Assembly (NCBI GenBank): GCA_003650785.1
Contig: QMRW01000025.1
Coordinates: 1 to 13,831 of the forward strand
Direction of reading: 5' to 3'
DNA length: 13,831 bases
Source of the DNA: Thermoprotei archaeon
Lineage (GTDB): Archaea > Thermoproteota > Thermoprotei > Thermofilales > B20-G17
In this document: positions 1-7,242 of the stretch, piece after piece
Position numbering within the stretch: position 1 is the stretch's first letter
Layout: each line of letters starts with the position of its first letter
Program-made: the position numbers and the translations under genes
The notes under the pieces: generated by a model
What the model was told of the DNA's origin: nothing
Database searches by the model: none
The model's input: only the letters and a program-made list of their open reading frames with translations

Positions 1-211
1 GGGAGCTCCTTGTGGTTCGACATGGCACATTGCTGAGAAACTGATAGGAAGTGTTATTGAGCCTAGAGAAACCTTATGGGAGAGAATAGCAAAAGCTCAC
101 CATACTTATCCATGTTTAGCCAGTATGGAGATGGATCAAGAACTAGGAGATACTATACTGCATAAAGCTCAGTACCTAATTAGAGGTGCTGTGGAGGATT
201 CTCTTAGATAG
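1..211 (+). CDS. DUF166-family protein, C-terminal fragment (5' end outside window)
   Basis: Reading the second frame from base 2 gives about 69 uninterrupted codons ending in TAG at 209-211; the 5' part lies outside the window. The fragment opens with APCGSTWHIAEKLIG and continues with HHTYPCLASMEMD and ELGDTILHKAQYLIRGAVED. I recognise this as the C-terminal region of the archaeal DUF166 (COG1810) family, which is sometimes annotated as thymidylate-synthase-like but has no firmly established biochemical role. Two conserved cysteines are visible, in the APCG and YPCLAS motifs; in this family such residues may be redox-active or ligate metal, which is inference. The SppA gene follows after 84 bases on the same strand, so co-transcription is possible, although a TATA-like box in the gap could start a separate transcript. 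The family call rests on motif memory only. Confidence 0.72.
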   Translation, partial: GAPCGSTWHIAEKLIGSVIEPRETLWERIAKAHHTYPCLASMEMDQELGDTILHKAQYLIRGAVEDSLR

Positions 212-268
212 TAATCCACTAAACTCGGTATACAGAAGATATATTGTGGATAATTTTGCGAAATAGGG

Positions 269-275
269 ATATATG
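269..275 (+). promoter_or_regulatory. Possible TATA box for the SppA gene
   Basis: ATATATG is centred about 24 bases before the GTG start at 296 and follows a purine-rich stretch (GCGAAATAGGG) that could act as a BRE. It fits a leaderless or nearly leaderless transcript. It is weaker than the TATA boxes of the - strand genes, and read-through from the DUF166 gene is an alternative. Confidence 0.35.
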
Positions 276-295
276 TCTATTAGGATAGTGATACT

Positions 296-1258
296 GTGGT
301 GAAAGTATTGGATCTAAAGAGACATGTATGTTACATGATAGTGGCGGCTATAATAGCGCTTCTGATAACAGTACTACTTCACTACCCTACATTACTACAC
401 CTAGAGGAGTTAGGGAGGATAGTAGTCCCTAGGCCTAAGTCCATAGCTGTGGCACGTCTCTCAGGCTTAGTAGTATACTCAGAGGAGCGCGGACTACTTC
501 CAATAAGCTATATAACTCCCAATTACGTTGAGGATCTTCTCGAGGAAGCTCTTAAGGAGAATCCAGGAGCCCTGATCCTAGTCATAAACAGTCCAGGTGG
601 TGAGCCCTCAGCATGTTATGAGATATACCACATGTTAAAGAGGTATAAGGAGGAACATAACATCACCCTAGTAGTCTATATACCATCGATAGCATGCTCT
701 GGTGGATACTACATATCCCTAGCTGCTGATGAAATAGTAGTCAACCCTGATGCTATGGTGGGTTCAGTAGGAGCTATTGGAATGATATTCTCTTATGTAG
801 ATCTGTTCAAGAAGCTAGGTGTAGAGGTAAAAATAGTAAGATCGGGTAAGTTCAAGGGTCTGACTTCACCCTTTAAGAGGATAGAGAAAGAGGATATAGA
901 ATTCACTAGAAGAATTGTATACGGTACTTACAGGCACTTTGTCGATATTCTCATGGAGAGTAGGGGGGATAAACTGAGAGAGGAAAATCTAACCGATATC
1001 TTAAACGCTATGATATACCTAGGAGATGAAGCCCTCAAGGTAGGACTTGTAGATAGTATTGGAACTCTAGAGGAGGCGAAAGAAAGAGCTAGGGAGTTGG
1101 CAGGACTTCCCGAGAATACCCCAGTAGTAGAAGTGAGACCAAGGATAAGGAGGATAACTATACCTCTCCTTCCATGGTCGATTCTAGTAGCTCTCGAATA
1201 CTTGATTCCTAAGGCCCCTTCTAATTCCATTAAGATAATGTACATGATAGGTACTTAA
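296..1258 (+). CDS. sppA: SppA-type signal peptide peptidase, membrane-anchored serine protease (family S49)
   Basis: This is a 320-residue short-form SppA, the single-domain type of archaea and Gram-positive bacteria rather than the tandem E. coli form. An N-terminal membrane helix (about residues 12-30) should anchor it with the peptidase domain outside. NSPGGEP (98-104) fits the oxyanion region. The nucleophile is Ser135 in ACSGGYYIS, followed by DEIVVNPDAMVGSVGAIG. Lys187 in SGKFKG is the expected general base, 52 residues after the serine, the same spacing as S147/K199 of Bacillus SppA. A hydrophobic stretch near 288-304 may contact the membrane. The known role of the family is to cleave remnant signal peptides in the membrane; some archaeal members may act on other membrane proteins. 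The start is GTG 296; GTG 299 is an alternative. The next gene begins 12 bases downstream, so the two are probably one operon. Confidence 0.93.
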   Translation: MVKVLDLKRHVCYMIVAAIIALLITVLLHYPTLLHLEELGRIVVPRPKSIAVARLSGLVVYSEERGLLPISYITPNYVEDLLEEALKENPGALILVINSPGGEPSACYEIYHMLKRYKEEHNITLVVYIPSIACSGGYYISLAADEIVVNPDAMVGSVGAIGMIFSYVDLFKKLGVEVKIVRSGKFKGLTSPFKRIEKEDIEFTRRIVYGTYRHFVDILMESRGDKLREENLTDILNAMIYLGDEALKVGLVDSIGTLEEAKERARELAGLPENTPVVEVRPRIRRITIPLLPWSILVALEYLIPKAPSNSIKIMYMIGT

Positions 1259-1260
1259 GT

Positions 1261-1267
1261 GGAGGTG
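1261..1267 (+). promoter_or_regulatory. Shine-Dalgarno site GGAGGTG deciding the start of the next gene
   Basis: GGAGGTG is a full match to the archaeal anti-SD. It lies 6 bases before ATG 1274 but only 3 before GTG 1271, so ATG 1274 is the better start. It marks the membrane-protein gene as an internal cistron of the SppA transcript. Confidence 0.75.
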
Positions 1268-1273
1268 TAAGTG

Positions 1274-2137
1274 ATGCTTAGTACGATGCCTGGAAAGGAG
1301 AGTTTAGTTCCCAGAATCGTATTTTATGTGTACGCCATATCCACTATCATTCCATGCTGTATGACCATAGTCTCGCTAATACCAACCCTATTTGATATAT
1401 CCATCTACCTCAAGCCTATATCCACCGCTCTCTCGATATTTGGCGTGCTTCTACTAACCTACATTTTCTACATCGCACTAAACTACATCAGATTGCATAA
1501 ACTCAGATTCAGCGATTTCATCAACAGATCTGAGATTGTGGTTAGTGATAAAATAAGTGAGATTGATGCATCAAGCTTCAGGGCAATTCTTGAGATCATG
1601 GGAAATAGGATTAGAAGAATTCCAAGGAGAACTTCTCCTATCTTCATCGCCCCTTTGGTCTCAGTTCTCTACATAATCGGACACGTAACAGTAGAACTGG
1701 CGAGTAGGTACGTACTTGAAATTACACCTGAAGCATTCCTAGAATTTCCTCTGAGCAGTGAAGCCTTAATGGAGTTTGTTATGTATACGACTACTATGAG
1801 CATAGGCTCTATCCTGTTACTGGTAAGCGTCATACTATGCATTTACATTCTCCATATATTAAACAGAGACCTATACGAACTGGAGTCTATAGAGGATGAG
1901 ATGATATCTACTTTAAGACCTCTAGCATCTAAAATAGGCTTGAAGCTACCTTATAGAGAAGTTAATATCGCTAAGAGGAATACTATACTCTACGCGATCC
2001 TATACATAGTGACCCTTGGTCTCTTTGGAGTGTATTGGGTCTATAGAGTGGCCATTAGGGATCCCGAGGAGCATGTGAAGGAGGATTATAAAGTATATAG
2101 TGAACTACCTAAAATCTTAGCTATAACACCACAATAG
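1274..2137 (+). CDS. Five-helix membrane protein with DUF4234-like C-terminal segment
   Basis: A 287-residue hydrophobic protein. Predicted membrane helices lie near 14-40, 49-71, 121-143, 174-196 and 236-259, with a basic loop (about 110-120, RNRIRRIPRRT-like) and a charged loop (197-235) between them. The last helix, IVTLGLFGVYWVYR, resembles the TLGIYGIYWLYR motif of DUF4234 membrane proteins; the rest is not recognised. It starts at ATG 1274 with an ideal Shine-Dalgarno site; GTG 1271 would add one residue. It lies 12-15 bases after the SppA gene, which suggests co-expression and possibly a functional link (substrate, partner or regulator of the peptidase), but that is inference. No catalytic motif is visible. 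Archaeal membrane protein of unknown function is the safe annotation. Confidence 0.85.
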   Translation: MLSTMPGKESLVPRIVFYVYAISTIIPCCMTIVSLIPTLFDISIYLKPISTALSIFGVLLLTYIFYIALNYIRLHKLRFSDFINRSEIVVSDKISEIDASSFRAILEIMGNRIRRIPRRTSPIFIAPLVSVLYIIGHVTVELASRYVLEITPEAFLEFPLSSEALMEFVMYTTTMSIGSILLLVSVILCIYILHILNRDLYELESIEDEMISTLRPLASKIGLKLPYREVNIAKRNTILYAILYIVTLGLFGVYWVYRVAIRDPEEHVKEDYKVYSELPKILAITPQ

Positions 2138-2208
2138 AGCTTCATAACTTTTGGAAATCTCCATCTCTTTGAAATTCACCTATTAAACGATAGAGTTAAT
2201 GTCTCTTG

Positions 2209-2232
2209 ATACATTTTACTATTGAAATGTAT
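2209..2232. repeat. 8-bp inverted repeat in the gap before the SWIM gene
   Basis: ATACATTT (2209-2216) and AAATGTAT (2225-2232) are perfect reverse complements around an 8-base spacer. The repeat lies about 85 bases upstream of the SWIM-protein start and 71 bases after the preceding stop. It could be an operator or the stem of a weak hairpin. AT-rich repeats of this size also occur by chance. Confidence 0.35.
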
Positions 2233-2316
2233 AGGAATATACCCTACTACGAGATTAGGAGCCCATCTAGCAGAGATGATACTGACTCTCTGATTCATTA
2301 CTCGGGGATGAACTAA

Positions 2317-2760
2317 ATGAGAGAAATGAATATTAAACTACTGAACAGAGCTTCGAGGAGAATAGCTAGTGCCATGTACAGTCCTTTGAAAAGAGATGAG
2401 TTAGTTAAGAGCATAGCTGAGGAATTTGGCCTTGAAGTTATGGAGGTCCTTCTACTCGTAGATGCTCTAGAAGATTTGAAGAGGAATTTCCCCAATAAGA
2501 GCACTTCGTGGTATGTAAGAGCTGTTCTGAGAGTCTTCAGCGGTATTGAGAGGGTTGCTAAAAATCACTGGATTGTTAAGGGGCTTAGGGAGTTAGGTGA
2601 TCAGTATCCTTACTACAATGTAGTATTGACTAGAGGTGGTAAATATATGTGTGATTGTCATGTACATGCCTACGGCTATATAAGACGAGTAAAAGTGTGT
2701 ACTCATGTGGCTGCGGTTATGATCTCGAAGCGAGTAGGAGTTCAGTTGAGAATACTCTAA
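2317..2760 (+). CDS. Small SWIM zinc-finger protein
   Basis: A 147-residue protein. The C-terminal third carries a SWIM-type zinc finger: Cys112-x-Cys114, then 13 residues, then Cys128-x-His130, with Ala133 completing the CxC...CxHxxA signature. The N-terminal half (about 5-58) is predicted helical and could be a small helix-turn-helix-like or protein-interaction unit. SWIM domains bind zinc and mediate DNA or protein contacts. The CxHxxA form is the one described for Shu2/SWS1 proteins, which partner Rad51 paralogs in recombination; stand-alone archaeal SWIM proteins are thought of as possible equivalents, with partners not established. The start is ATG 2317, with GGGGA 8 bases upstream; ATG 2326 is an alternative. 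It converges on the PspC gene with a 16-base gap. A role in recombination here is inference. Confidence 0.82.
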   Translation: MREMNIKLLNRASRRIASAMYSPLKRDELVKSIAEEFGLEVMEVLLLVDALEDLKRNFPNKSTSWYVRAVLRVFSGIERVAKNHWIVKGLRELGDQYPYYNVVLTRGGKYMCDCHVHAYGYIRRVKVCTHVAAVMISKRVGVQLRIL

Positions 2761-2776
2761 GTATCTTATGCTGTGT

Positions 2777-3250
2777 TCACTCTGAAGAAGGCTCTTTCCT
2801 CCTTTTCCTCTCAAGTCTGTAGGCTTTTGCTATCAAGATGATTCCTATGATGATTAGAAGGAGGAATACTAAGTACTTAAACACGTGTAGGAGCTTATAC
2901 CAGAAGCTGAAGAGTATTGAAAGTACTGTCGGAAATAACCATGGTGTAAGTATAATTGACAGCCCTATCCCACCTACACAGAGTAGTATTACTCCTAGTA
3001 GTAGGAGAAGTATGTATATTATATTCTGACCTAGGTTTTGTTCACCCTCTACACCTTCTCTAGGCTCTTCTGGTATTATTATTGCCGCTAGTATGTATAG
3101 TAGTATACCTATTCCATTTATGAGACACAGAAGAATCCATAGTAATCTTACTATTGTAGGATCTATACCTAGATATTCGGCAATACCCCCACACACTCCT
3201 GCTATCATTCTATCCTTTTTTGACCTATAGAGTCTTCTAATCTCCCCCAT
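2777..3250 (-). CDS. PspC-domain membrane protein
   Basis: A 157-residue protein. Residues 4-63 form a PspC domain: basic YRSKKDRMIAGVCGGIAEYLG, then GIDPTIVRLLWILL and a membrane helix ending IIIPEEP. An acidic linker (63-76) leads to two more membrane helices, about 77-101 and 122-141, followed by a very basic tail (RLERKRRK). PspC domains occur in envelope-stress systems of bacteria (with PspA/PspB) and as stand-alone membrane proteins in archaea, where the role is unknown. No PspA gene is visible here. The start is ATG 3250, immediately preceded by a good TATA box at the distance expected for a leaderless message. It is transcribed convergently to the SWIM gene and sits downstream of the TldE gene on the same strand, with its own promoter. 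Confidence 0.9.
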   Translation of the reverse strand: MGEIRRLYRSKKDRMIAGVCGGIAEYLGIDPTIVRLLWILLCLINGIGILLYILAAIIIPEEPREGVEGEQNLGQNIIYILLLLLGVILLCVGGIGLSIILTPWLFPTVLSILFSFWYKLLHVFKYLVFLLLIIIGIILIAKAYRLERKRRKEPSSE

Positions 3251-3272
3251 ACATGTAGGAATACCGTATGTA

Positions 3273-3280
3273 CTTTAAAG
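3273..3280 (-). promoter_or_regulatory. TATA box of the PspC gene
   Basis: CTTTAAAG is centred 26.5 bases before the ATG at 3250, the standard archaeal distance between TATA box and transcription start. This implies a leaderless transcript beginning at the A of the start codon. Confidence 0.6.
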
Positions 3281-3334
3281 ACTACCGATGTAGAGGATTC
3301 TGTGCTACATATTAGTTATTATTCATTCGCTCTC

Positions 3335-3347
3335 TCACTGCTAGTGA
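3335..3347 (-). terminator. Short hairpin directly after the TldE stop
   Basis: TCACT and AGTGA form a 5-bp stem with a 3-base loop immediately 3' of the TldE stop codon. It has no strong T-run, so a terminator role is only a possibility. Confidence 0.25.
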
Positions 3348-3348
3348 A

Positions 3349-4695
3349 TTAAGCTCCTCCTGCTATCCTAACGTTTCTAATTCTTATTGCAGGCCATATA
3401 AAGCCTGGCTCTTCTCTGTATTCCTTGGATACAGCATCTATATTTTTCATGAGATCCAGAGCCTTAGAGCCTATTAGTGTCCCTTTTAGTGGATACGCAT
3501 ATTCGCCGTTCTCTATCTTAAATCCAAAGTCTATGGTCTGTGATATAGTACCAGTTATGGGGTCAATCCATATGAATCCAGTCTCTACTACTATACCTTC
3601 TCTCATCTCAGCTATCATCTCATCGAGAGAGAAATCTCCCGGCATTATCTGAAGGTTTGATGGACTTATCCCTGGAGGGCTTCGGTATCCTGCTCTTGTA
3701 GCACATGCATTATTTTCAGCTTTCATCTTGTTAGCAGTATAGGAGTTGTGTAAGTATGTCTTGAGTACGCCTTTTTCAATAACTACAAACCTTCTCTTGG
3801 GAACACCTTCTGCATCGTAAGTAGAGCTGGCTATTCCTCTCTCTACAGTTCCATCATCATAGACTGTAAGTAGATTTGACGCTATTTTCTTTCCCATCAT
3901 ATCTACAAGATACGATCTCCTTCTATGTATACTCTCGGCATTTGCAGCCCATATAAATGAGCTTACTAATCCAGCTGCAGGAAGGAATTTAAATACTACT
4001 GGGAGTGTTGCTATCTTAACCTTTTTGGCACCGAGGAATTTAACAGCACCTTCTCCAGCAACTTTCCCCACCCTCTCTGGATCTACATCTCTTAAGCTCC
4101 TCCCCCAATCTCGCTCATAGAATGACCCTACGTCATCTCCTCTCTTAACGATACAAAAGGCCTCGAATCCTATTCCAGTTCTTCTCGCTTCAATCTCCAC
4201 TCCTAGCGAATTCACCAGTGCATATTCTCCGTAGCCGTAGTTTCCACCACAGTTTACTATCACCTCTGGAGATACGCGAGCTGCATCTACTATTCTACTC
4301 ATTAGCTCCGAAAACTCCTCTACATCTAGTTCAGCTAGTTCCTTATCATAGAGTCCAGGAACTTCAGGTACCTTCTTTGGCTCTGGTAGGCTTACGAAAT
4401 CGGGATCTGGTTGTGCTTGGCGTGCCAGTTTAGCGGATACTTTTCCTATTTCTACTGCATCTTTCTCTGTGATCCTCTGAGTATAGGAGAAACCCATCCC
4501 ACCCTTTATGTAGGATCTTACACATAGTCCATAGTCATATAGAGATCTGCAGGTCTTAAAATCGCCTCGTTCTATCAAGATAGATGTACTCATTCCTCTG
4601 CTGACATATGCCTCAGCTTGTTCAGCTCCTGCTTCTAGTGCAGCTTCAATAGCCTTCCTAGCTATAGTTAATAAATCTACACTATGCTCTCCCAC
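3349..4695 (-). CDS. tldE: TldE/PmbA-family subunit of the TldD-TldE peptidase
   Basis: A 448-residue protein of the TldD/PmbA fold. It has the typical N-terminal segment AIEAALEAGAEQAEAYVSRG (15-34), the middle VVFKFLPAAGLVSSFI (233-248), YDDGTVERGIASSTYDAEGVP-type strands (279-299), and the C-terminal NVRIAGGA ending shared with TldD. It lacks an HExxxH motif, as TldE/PmbA subunits do, so it should be the non-metal partner of the adjacent TldD. In bacteria the heterodimer is a metalloprotease that trims peptides such as the microcin B17 leader and degrades small unfolded peptides; archaeal substrates are not settled. It starts at GTG 4695 inside the end of the TldD gene (14-base overlap), with GAGGTG 7 bases upstream, so translation is coupled and the subunits are made together. 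Confidence 0.93.
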   Translation of the reverse strand: MGEHSVDLLTIARKAIEAALEAGAEQAEAYVSRGMSTSILIERGDFKTCRSLYDYGLCVRSYIKGGMGFSYTQRITEKDAVEIGKVSAKLARQAQPDPDFVSLPEPKKVPEVPGLYDKELAELDVEEFSELMSRIVDAARVSPEVIVNCGGNYGYGEYALVNSLGVEIEARRTGIGFEAFCIVKRGDDVGSFYERDWGRSLRDVDPERVGKVAGEGAVKFLGAKKVKIATLPVVFKFLPAAGLVSSFIWAANAESIHRRRSYLVDMMGKKIASNLLTVYDDGTVERGIASSTYDAEGVPKRRFVVIEKGVLKTYLHNSYTANKMKAENNACATRAGYRSPPGISPSNLQIMPGDFSLDEMIAEMREGIVVETGFIWIDPITGTISQTIDFGFKIENGEYAYPLKGTLIGSKALDLMKNIDAVSKEYREEPGFIWPAIRIRNVRIAGGA

Positions 4696-6079
4696 CCACT
4701 ACCACCTCTTTTACTCTTATATGTGGACCTCCACAACATACTGGAGCTCCTTGTCCGCCTTTTCCACACATTCCAGCCATCGGTATCACAAGATCCCTAC
4801 CAACAGCGTCTACCATTTTCAGGGTCTCTAGAGTTAAACCTCCGAAGCTTACATCTCTCAGCATTTCTGCTACTTCTCCTTTTCTTATCATATAGCTGAC
4901 TATTACGTTACAAGTAAATTGTCCTTTCTCTGGGAATACATATCCCCATTGGGATTTCTTAAAGTATATTCCGTGATCTATATCCTCTAACATTTCCTCA
5001 AAAGTCCAATTTCCCGCATCGATATAGGTGTTACTCATTCTTACTATGGGTATATTATGGTGAGTATCAGCTCTCGCGCTTCCAGTAGGCCTTGCTTCTA
5101 GCTTCTTAGCTGTTTCTAGAGAATGGAGAAATCCTCTCAGAATTCCCTTCTCGACAATTACTCTCTTTCTTCCAGGTGTCCCCTCAGAATCATACTTAAA
5201 GGATCCATATGCACCTGGTATTGTGGAATCGTCTACCATGGTTACTAGTTCGCTTGCCACTTTTTCTCCTACCTTACCCTCAAGAATACTTTCTCCAGCT
5301 ATTACTGCATCCGCCTCACTATTATGACCAAAGGCCTCATGGACTATTAGACCCGTAACCTCTGGACTTAGAATAGCCTTGAATTTTCCAGCTGGAGGAG
5401 GCCTAGCTTTAAGTAAGTCCACAGCTGTAGTAGCAGCTCTTATATGTTTTTCTTCATCAAGGAATTCCTTGAGAACTTCATATCCCTTAATCCCTCTCGT
5501 ATCTTCATGGGTTCTCTGAACTACACCAGCTTCTCTTGTGACAACGAGTAGACCAATACCCGTTCTAGGTATATCCTGCTCGGTATAGGTACCTAAGGTA
5601 TTAGCTACTATTTCAATTTCATGCCTATCTCCGTACGATAGTATGGTATTTACTATGTTAGGATGATACTTTCTAGCAACCTTTTCCACTTCTAGTAATT
5701 CTTTTACTTTCTGATCTATGGGTATATCCTCTGGTTTAATCTTAACCGGGAATACTACACTATCCTCTATGCCCCTAATCTCGGCTACCCCTCTCTTTTC
5801 TGTAACTCTTTTAGATGCAGCTATAGCCATTTTTGCAGCTGTCTCCATAGCTCTTCTAAGTCCCTCCTTTGAGGTATCATTTATCGCAGAGAAGCCCCAC
5901 GCACCGTCTATTAGTACTCTTACACACCCACCATGAAGCCTGTACTCGTACATCCTAAAAGCTCTTCCATTCTCTATGACTATCGAGGATCCTACTCTCT
6001 TAAATACTCTTATATCCGCGAACTGTGGAGAGTACTTACGGGAGCATTCATCTAGTATAGATACAAGTATATCCTTCAT
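4682..6079 (-). CDS. tldD: TldD-type zinc metallopeptidase subunit
   Basis: The catalytic partner of the TldD-TldE heterodimer. Numbering from ATG 6094 (470 residues), the metal-binding HExxxH is H252-E253-AFG-H257, and Cys443 in GMCGKGGQGAP lies exactly 28 residues from the C terminus, as does Cys454 of E. coli TldD, the third zinc ligand. Other family signatures are DDSTIPGAYGSFKYDSEG (288-305), LARPTGSAR-like strands (332-341) and the terminal VKEVVVGG. I prefer the start at ATG 6079 (Met6, then KDILVSILDEC). The TATA box TTTATAAG at 6103-6110 is centred 27.5 bases before 6079 but only 12.5 before 6094, so the longer start would not be on the message. The gene is the first cistron of a two-gene operon and overlaps the TldE gene. 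The fold, ligands and pairing make the identification firm; the substrate is unknown. Confidence 0.95.
   Translation of the reverse strand: MKDILVSILDECSRKYSPQFADIRVFKRVGSSIVIENGRAFRMYEYRLHGGCVRVLIDGAWGFSAINDTSKEGLRRAMETAAKMAIAASKRVTEKRGVAEIRGIEDSVVFPVKIKPEDIPIDQKVKELLEVEKVARKYHPNIVNTILSYGDRHEIEIVANTLGTYTEQDIPRTGIGLLVVTREAGVVQRTHEDTRGIKGYEVLKEFLDEEKHIRAATTAVDLLKARPPPAGKFKAILSPEVTGLIVHEAFGHNSEADAVIAGESILEGKVGEKVASELVTMVDDSTIPGAYGSFKYDSEGTPGRKRVIVEKGILRGFLHSLETAKKLEARPTGSARADTHHNIPIVRMSNTYIDAGNWTFEEMLEDIDHGIYFKKSQWGYVFPEKGQFTCNVIVSYMIRKGEVAEMLRDVSFGGLTLETLKMVDAVGRDLVIPMAGMCGKGGQGAPVCCGGPHIRVKEVVVGGRA
4703..4708 (-). promoter_or_regulatory. Shine-Dalgarno site of the TldE gene inside the TldD coding end
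   Basis: GAGGTG lies 7 bases before GTG 4695, within the last codons of the TldD gene. It fixes the GTG start among several nearby GTG triplets and supports coupled translation. Confidence 0.65.
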
Positions 6080-6102
6080 ACTAAAATTACCCATACAATG
6101 TT

Positions 6103-6110
6103 CTTATAAA
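6103..6110 (-). promoter_or_regulatory. TATA box of the tldD-tldE operon
   Basis: TTTATAAG is close to the archaeal consensus. Its centre is 27.5 bases upstream of ATG 6079 and predicts a start of transcription near 6079-6081. It therefore argues against ATG 6094 as the translation start. Confidence 0.6.
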
Positions 6111-6151
6111 CGTTGGCGGTAAATAACCCAATCTCCAGAAGGGGAGTAAGG

Positions 6152-7177
6152 CTAGTGAGAGCATTTAACGAGTACCTTAATACTCTCCTCTTTTCGCTCT
6201 ACAGCCGTTCTGTAGGCTTTTTCAACTTCACTGAGCGGTATTACATGTGTAACTAGTGGAGCTACCTTAAGCCTCCCTGAAGCTATGAGGTCTATAGCCT
6301 TTTGGAAGTCCTCCCTTAGATACATAAGACTCCCCTTGAGCTCTATTTCACCATCCTGTACTAGATGTATCTTAACAGGTGTCTTACCTGGAAATACCCC
6401 TACTACGATTATTCTACATCCTCTTCTTATGATATCTATTGCTTGATTTATCGTAGCCTCTACTCCTACACACTCGAAGACCAAGTCTACAGAATCTATT
6501 CCCCACTTCTCTTCAATGAACTCCTTTAGATCCACTTGAGATACATTAACAGAGTAGTCTGCGCCTAACCTTTTTGCTAGTTCTAATCTATATTCTATTA
6601 TATCTGTTATTATAGTACTTCCAGCTCCAGCCAATTTAGAACACTGAAGTGTTAGTAATCCTATAGTTCCAGCACCTAGTATTATGACGTTATCTCCTAG
6701 CCCTATACCACTTATCCTAACTGCATGCACTGCTACTGCAGCTGGCTCTACTAGAGCTCCATCCTCTAGGGACATATCTTCAGGGATCTTGAATACTAGA
6801 TCCTTACCTACGGTAAAGTACTCTGCCATAGCACCGTCTACTTGACAGCCTATAACCTTCAAGTTTCTGCAGATATTGTACCTACCTATCCTACAGTTGT
6901 AGCATCTTCCACAAATCAACTGAGGGATTACGGTAACTTTATCCCCTGGTTCGAACTCTTCTACATTGGATCCTACTTCCTCTACAGTACCTGAGAATTC
7001 GTGTCCTGGTGTTATTGGTGGACTTATAAAGGGGTGCTTACCCAGGAAAGCATGGACATCGCTTCCACAGATTCCACAGTACTCCACTTTAATGAGTACT
7101 TCATTAGGAGCTGGTTTGGGTTTAGGTACTTCTTCAATAACAATTTTATGTGGTGCTAGTACCCTAGCTCTTTTCAT
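6152..7177 (-). CDS. Zinc-dependent medium-chain alcohol/polyol dehydrogenase, NAD-type
   Basis: A 341-residue MDR-superfamily dehydrogenase. Catalytic zinc ligands are visible: Cys37 in CGICGSDVH, His59-Glu60 in TPGHEFSG and Glu144 in LVEPAAVAVHAV. The structural zinc site is intact, with Cys89, Cys92, Cys95 and Cys103 in the lobe loop. The Rossmann motif is GAGTIG (168-173), and Asp192 at the end of the second strand favours NAD over NADP. The overall pattern (SDVH, VEPAAVAVHA) is closest to the sorbitol/polyol and L-threonine 3-dehydrogenase group rather than to simple ethanol dehydrogenases; the exact substrate cannot be read from sequence. It starts at ATG 7177, with a TATA box at the leaderless distance. 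It is flanked by unrelated genes and is likely a single-gene unit. Confidence 0.92.
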   Translation of the reverse strand: MKRARVLAPHKIVIEEVPKPKPAPNEVLIKVEYCGICGSDVHAFLGKHPFISPPITPGHEFSGTVEEVGSNVEEFEPGDKVTVIPQLICGRCYNCRIGRYNICRNLKVIGCQVDGAMAEYFTVGKDLVFKIPEDMSLEDGALVEPAAVAVHAVRISGIGLGDNVIILGAGTIGLLTLQCSKLAGAGSTIITDIIEYRLELAKRLGADYSVNVSQVDLKEFIEEKWGIDSVDLVFECVGVEATINQAIDIIRRGCRIIVVGVFPGKTPVKIHLVQDGEIELKGSLMYLREDFQKAIDLIASGRLKVAPLVTHVIPLSEVEKAYRTAVERKEESIKVLVKCSH

Positions 7178-7198
7178 GTCCTATAGGTGGTTGTTGAA

Positions 7199-7206
7199 AA
7201 TAAATA
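7199..7206 (-). promoter_or_regulatory. TATA box of the dehydrogenase gene
   Basis: TATTTATT is centred 25.5 bases before ATG 7177 and is preceded by purine-rich GAAG. It predicts a leaderless transcript. Confidence 0.5.
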
Positions 7207-7242
7207 CTTCACGATACTTAACTCTGAGCTTGTACTCTATGA

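Noticed and set aside
2265..2316. Possible C/D-box RNA (ATGATA ... CTGA ... ATGA pattern) before the SWIM gene
   Set aside because: The C and C' boxes do not match RTGATGA and the spacing to CTGA is wrong.
2846..2912. ATGATGA and CTGA antisense to the PspC gene, resembling C/D boxes
   Set aside because: The two boxes are about 60 bases apart with no internal C'/D' pair, and the stretch is explained as coding on the other strand.
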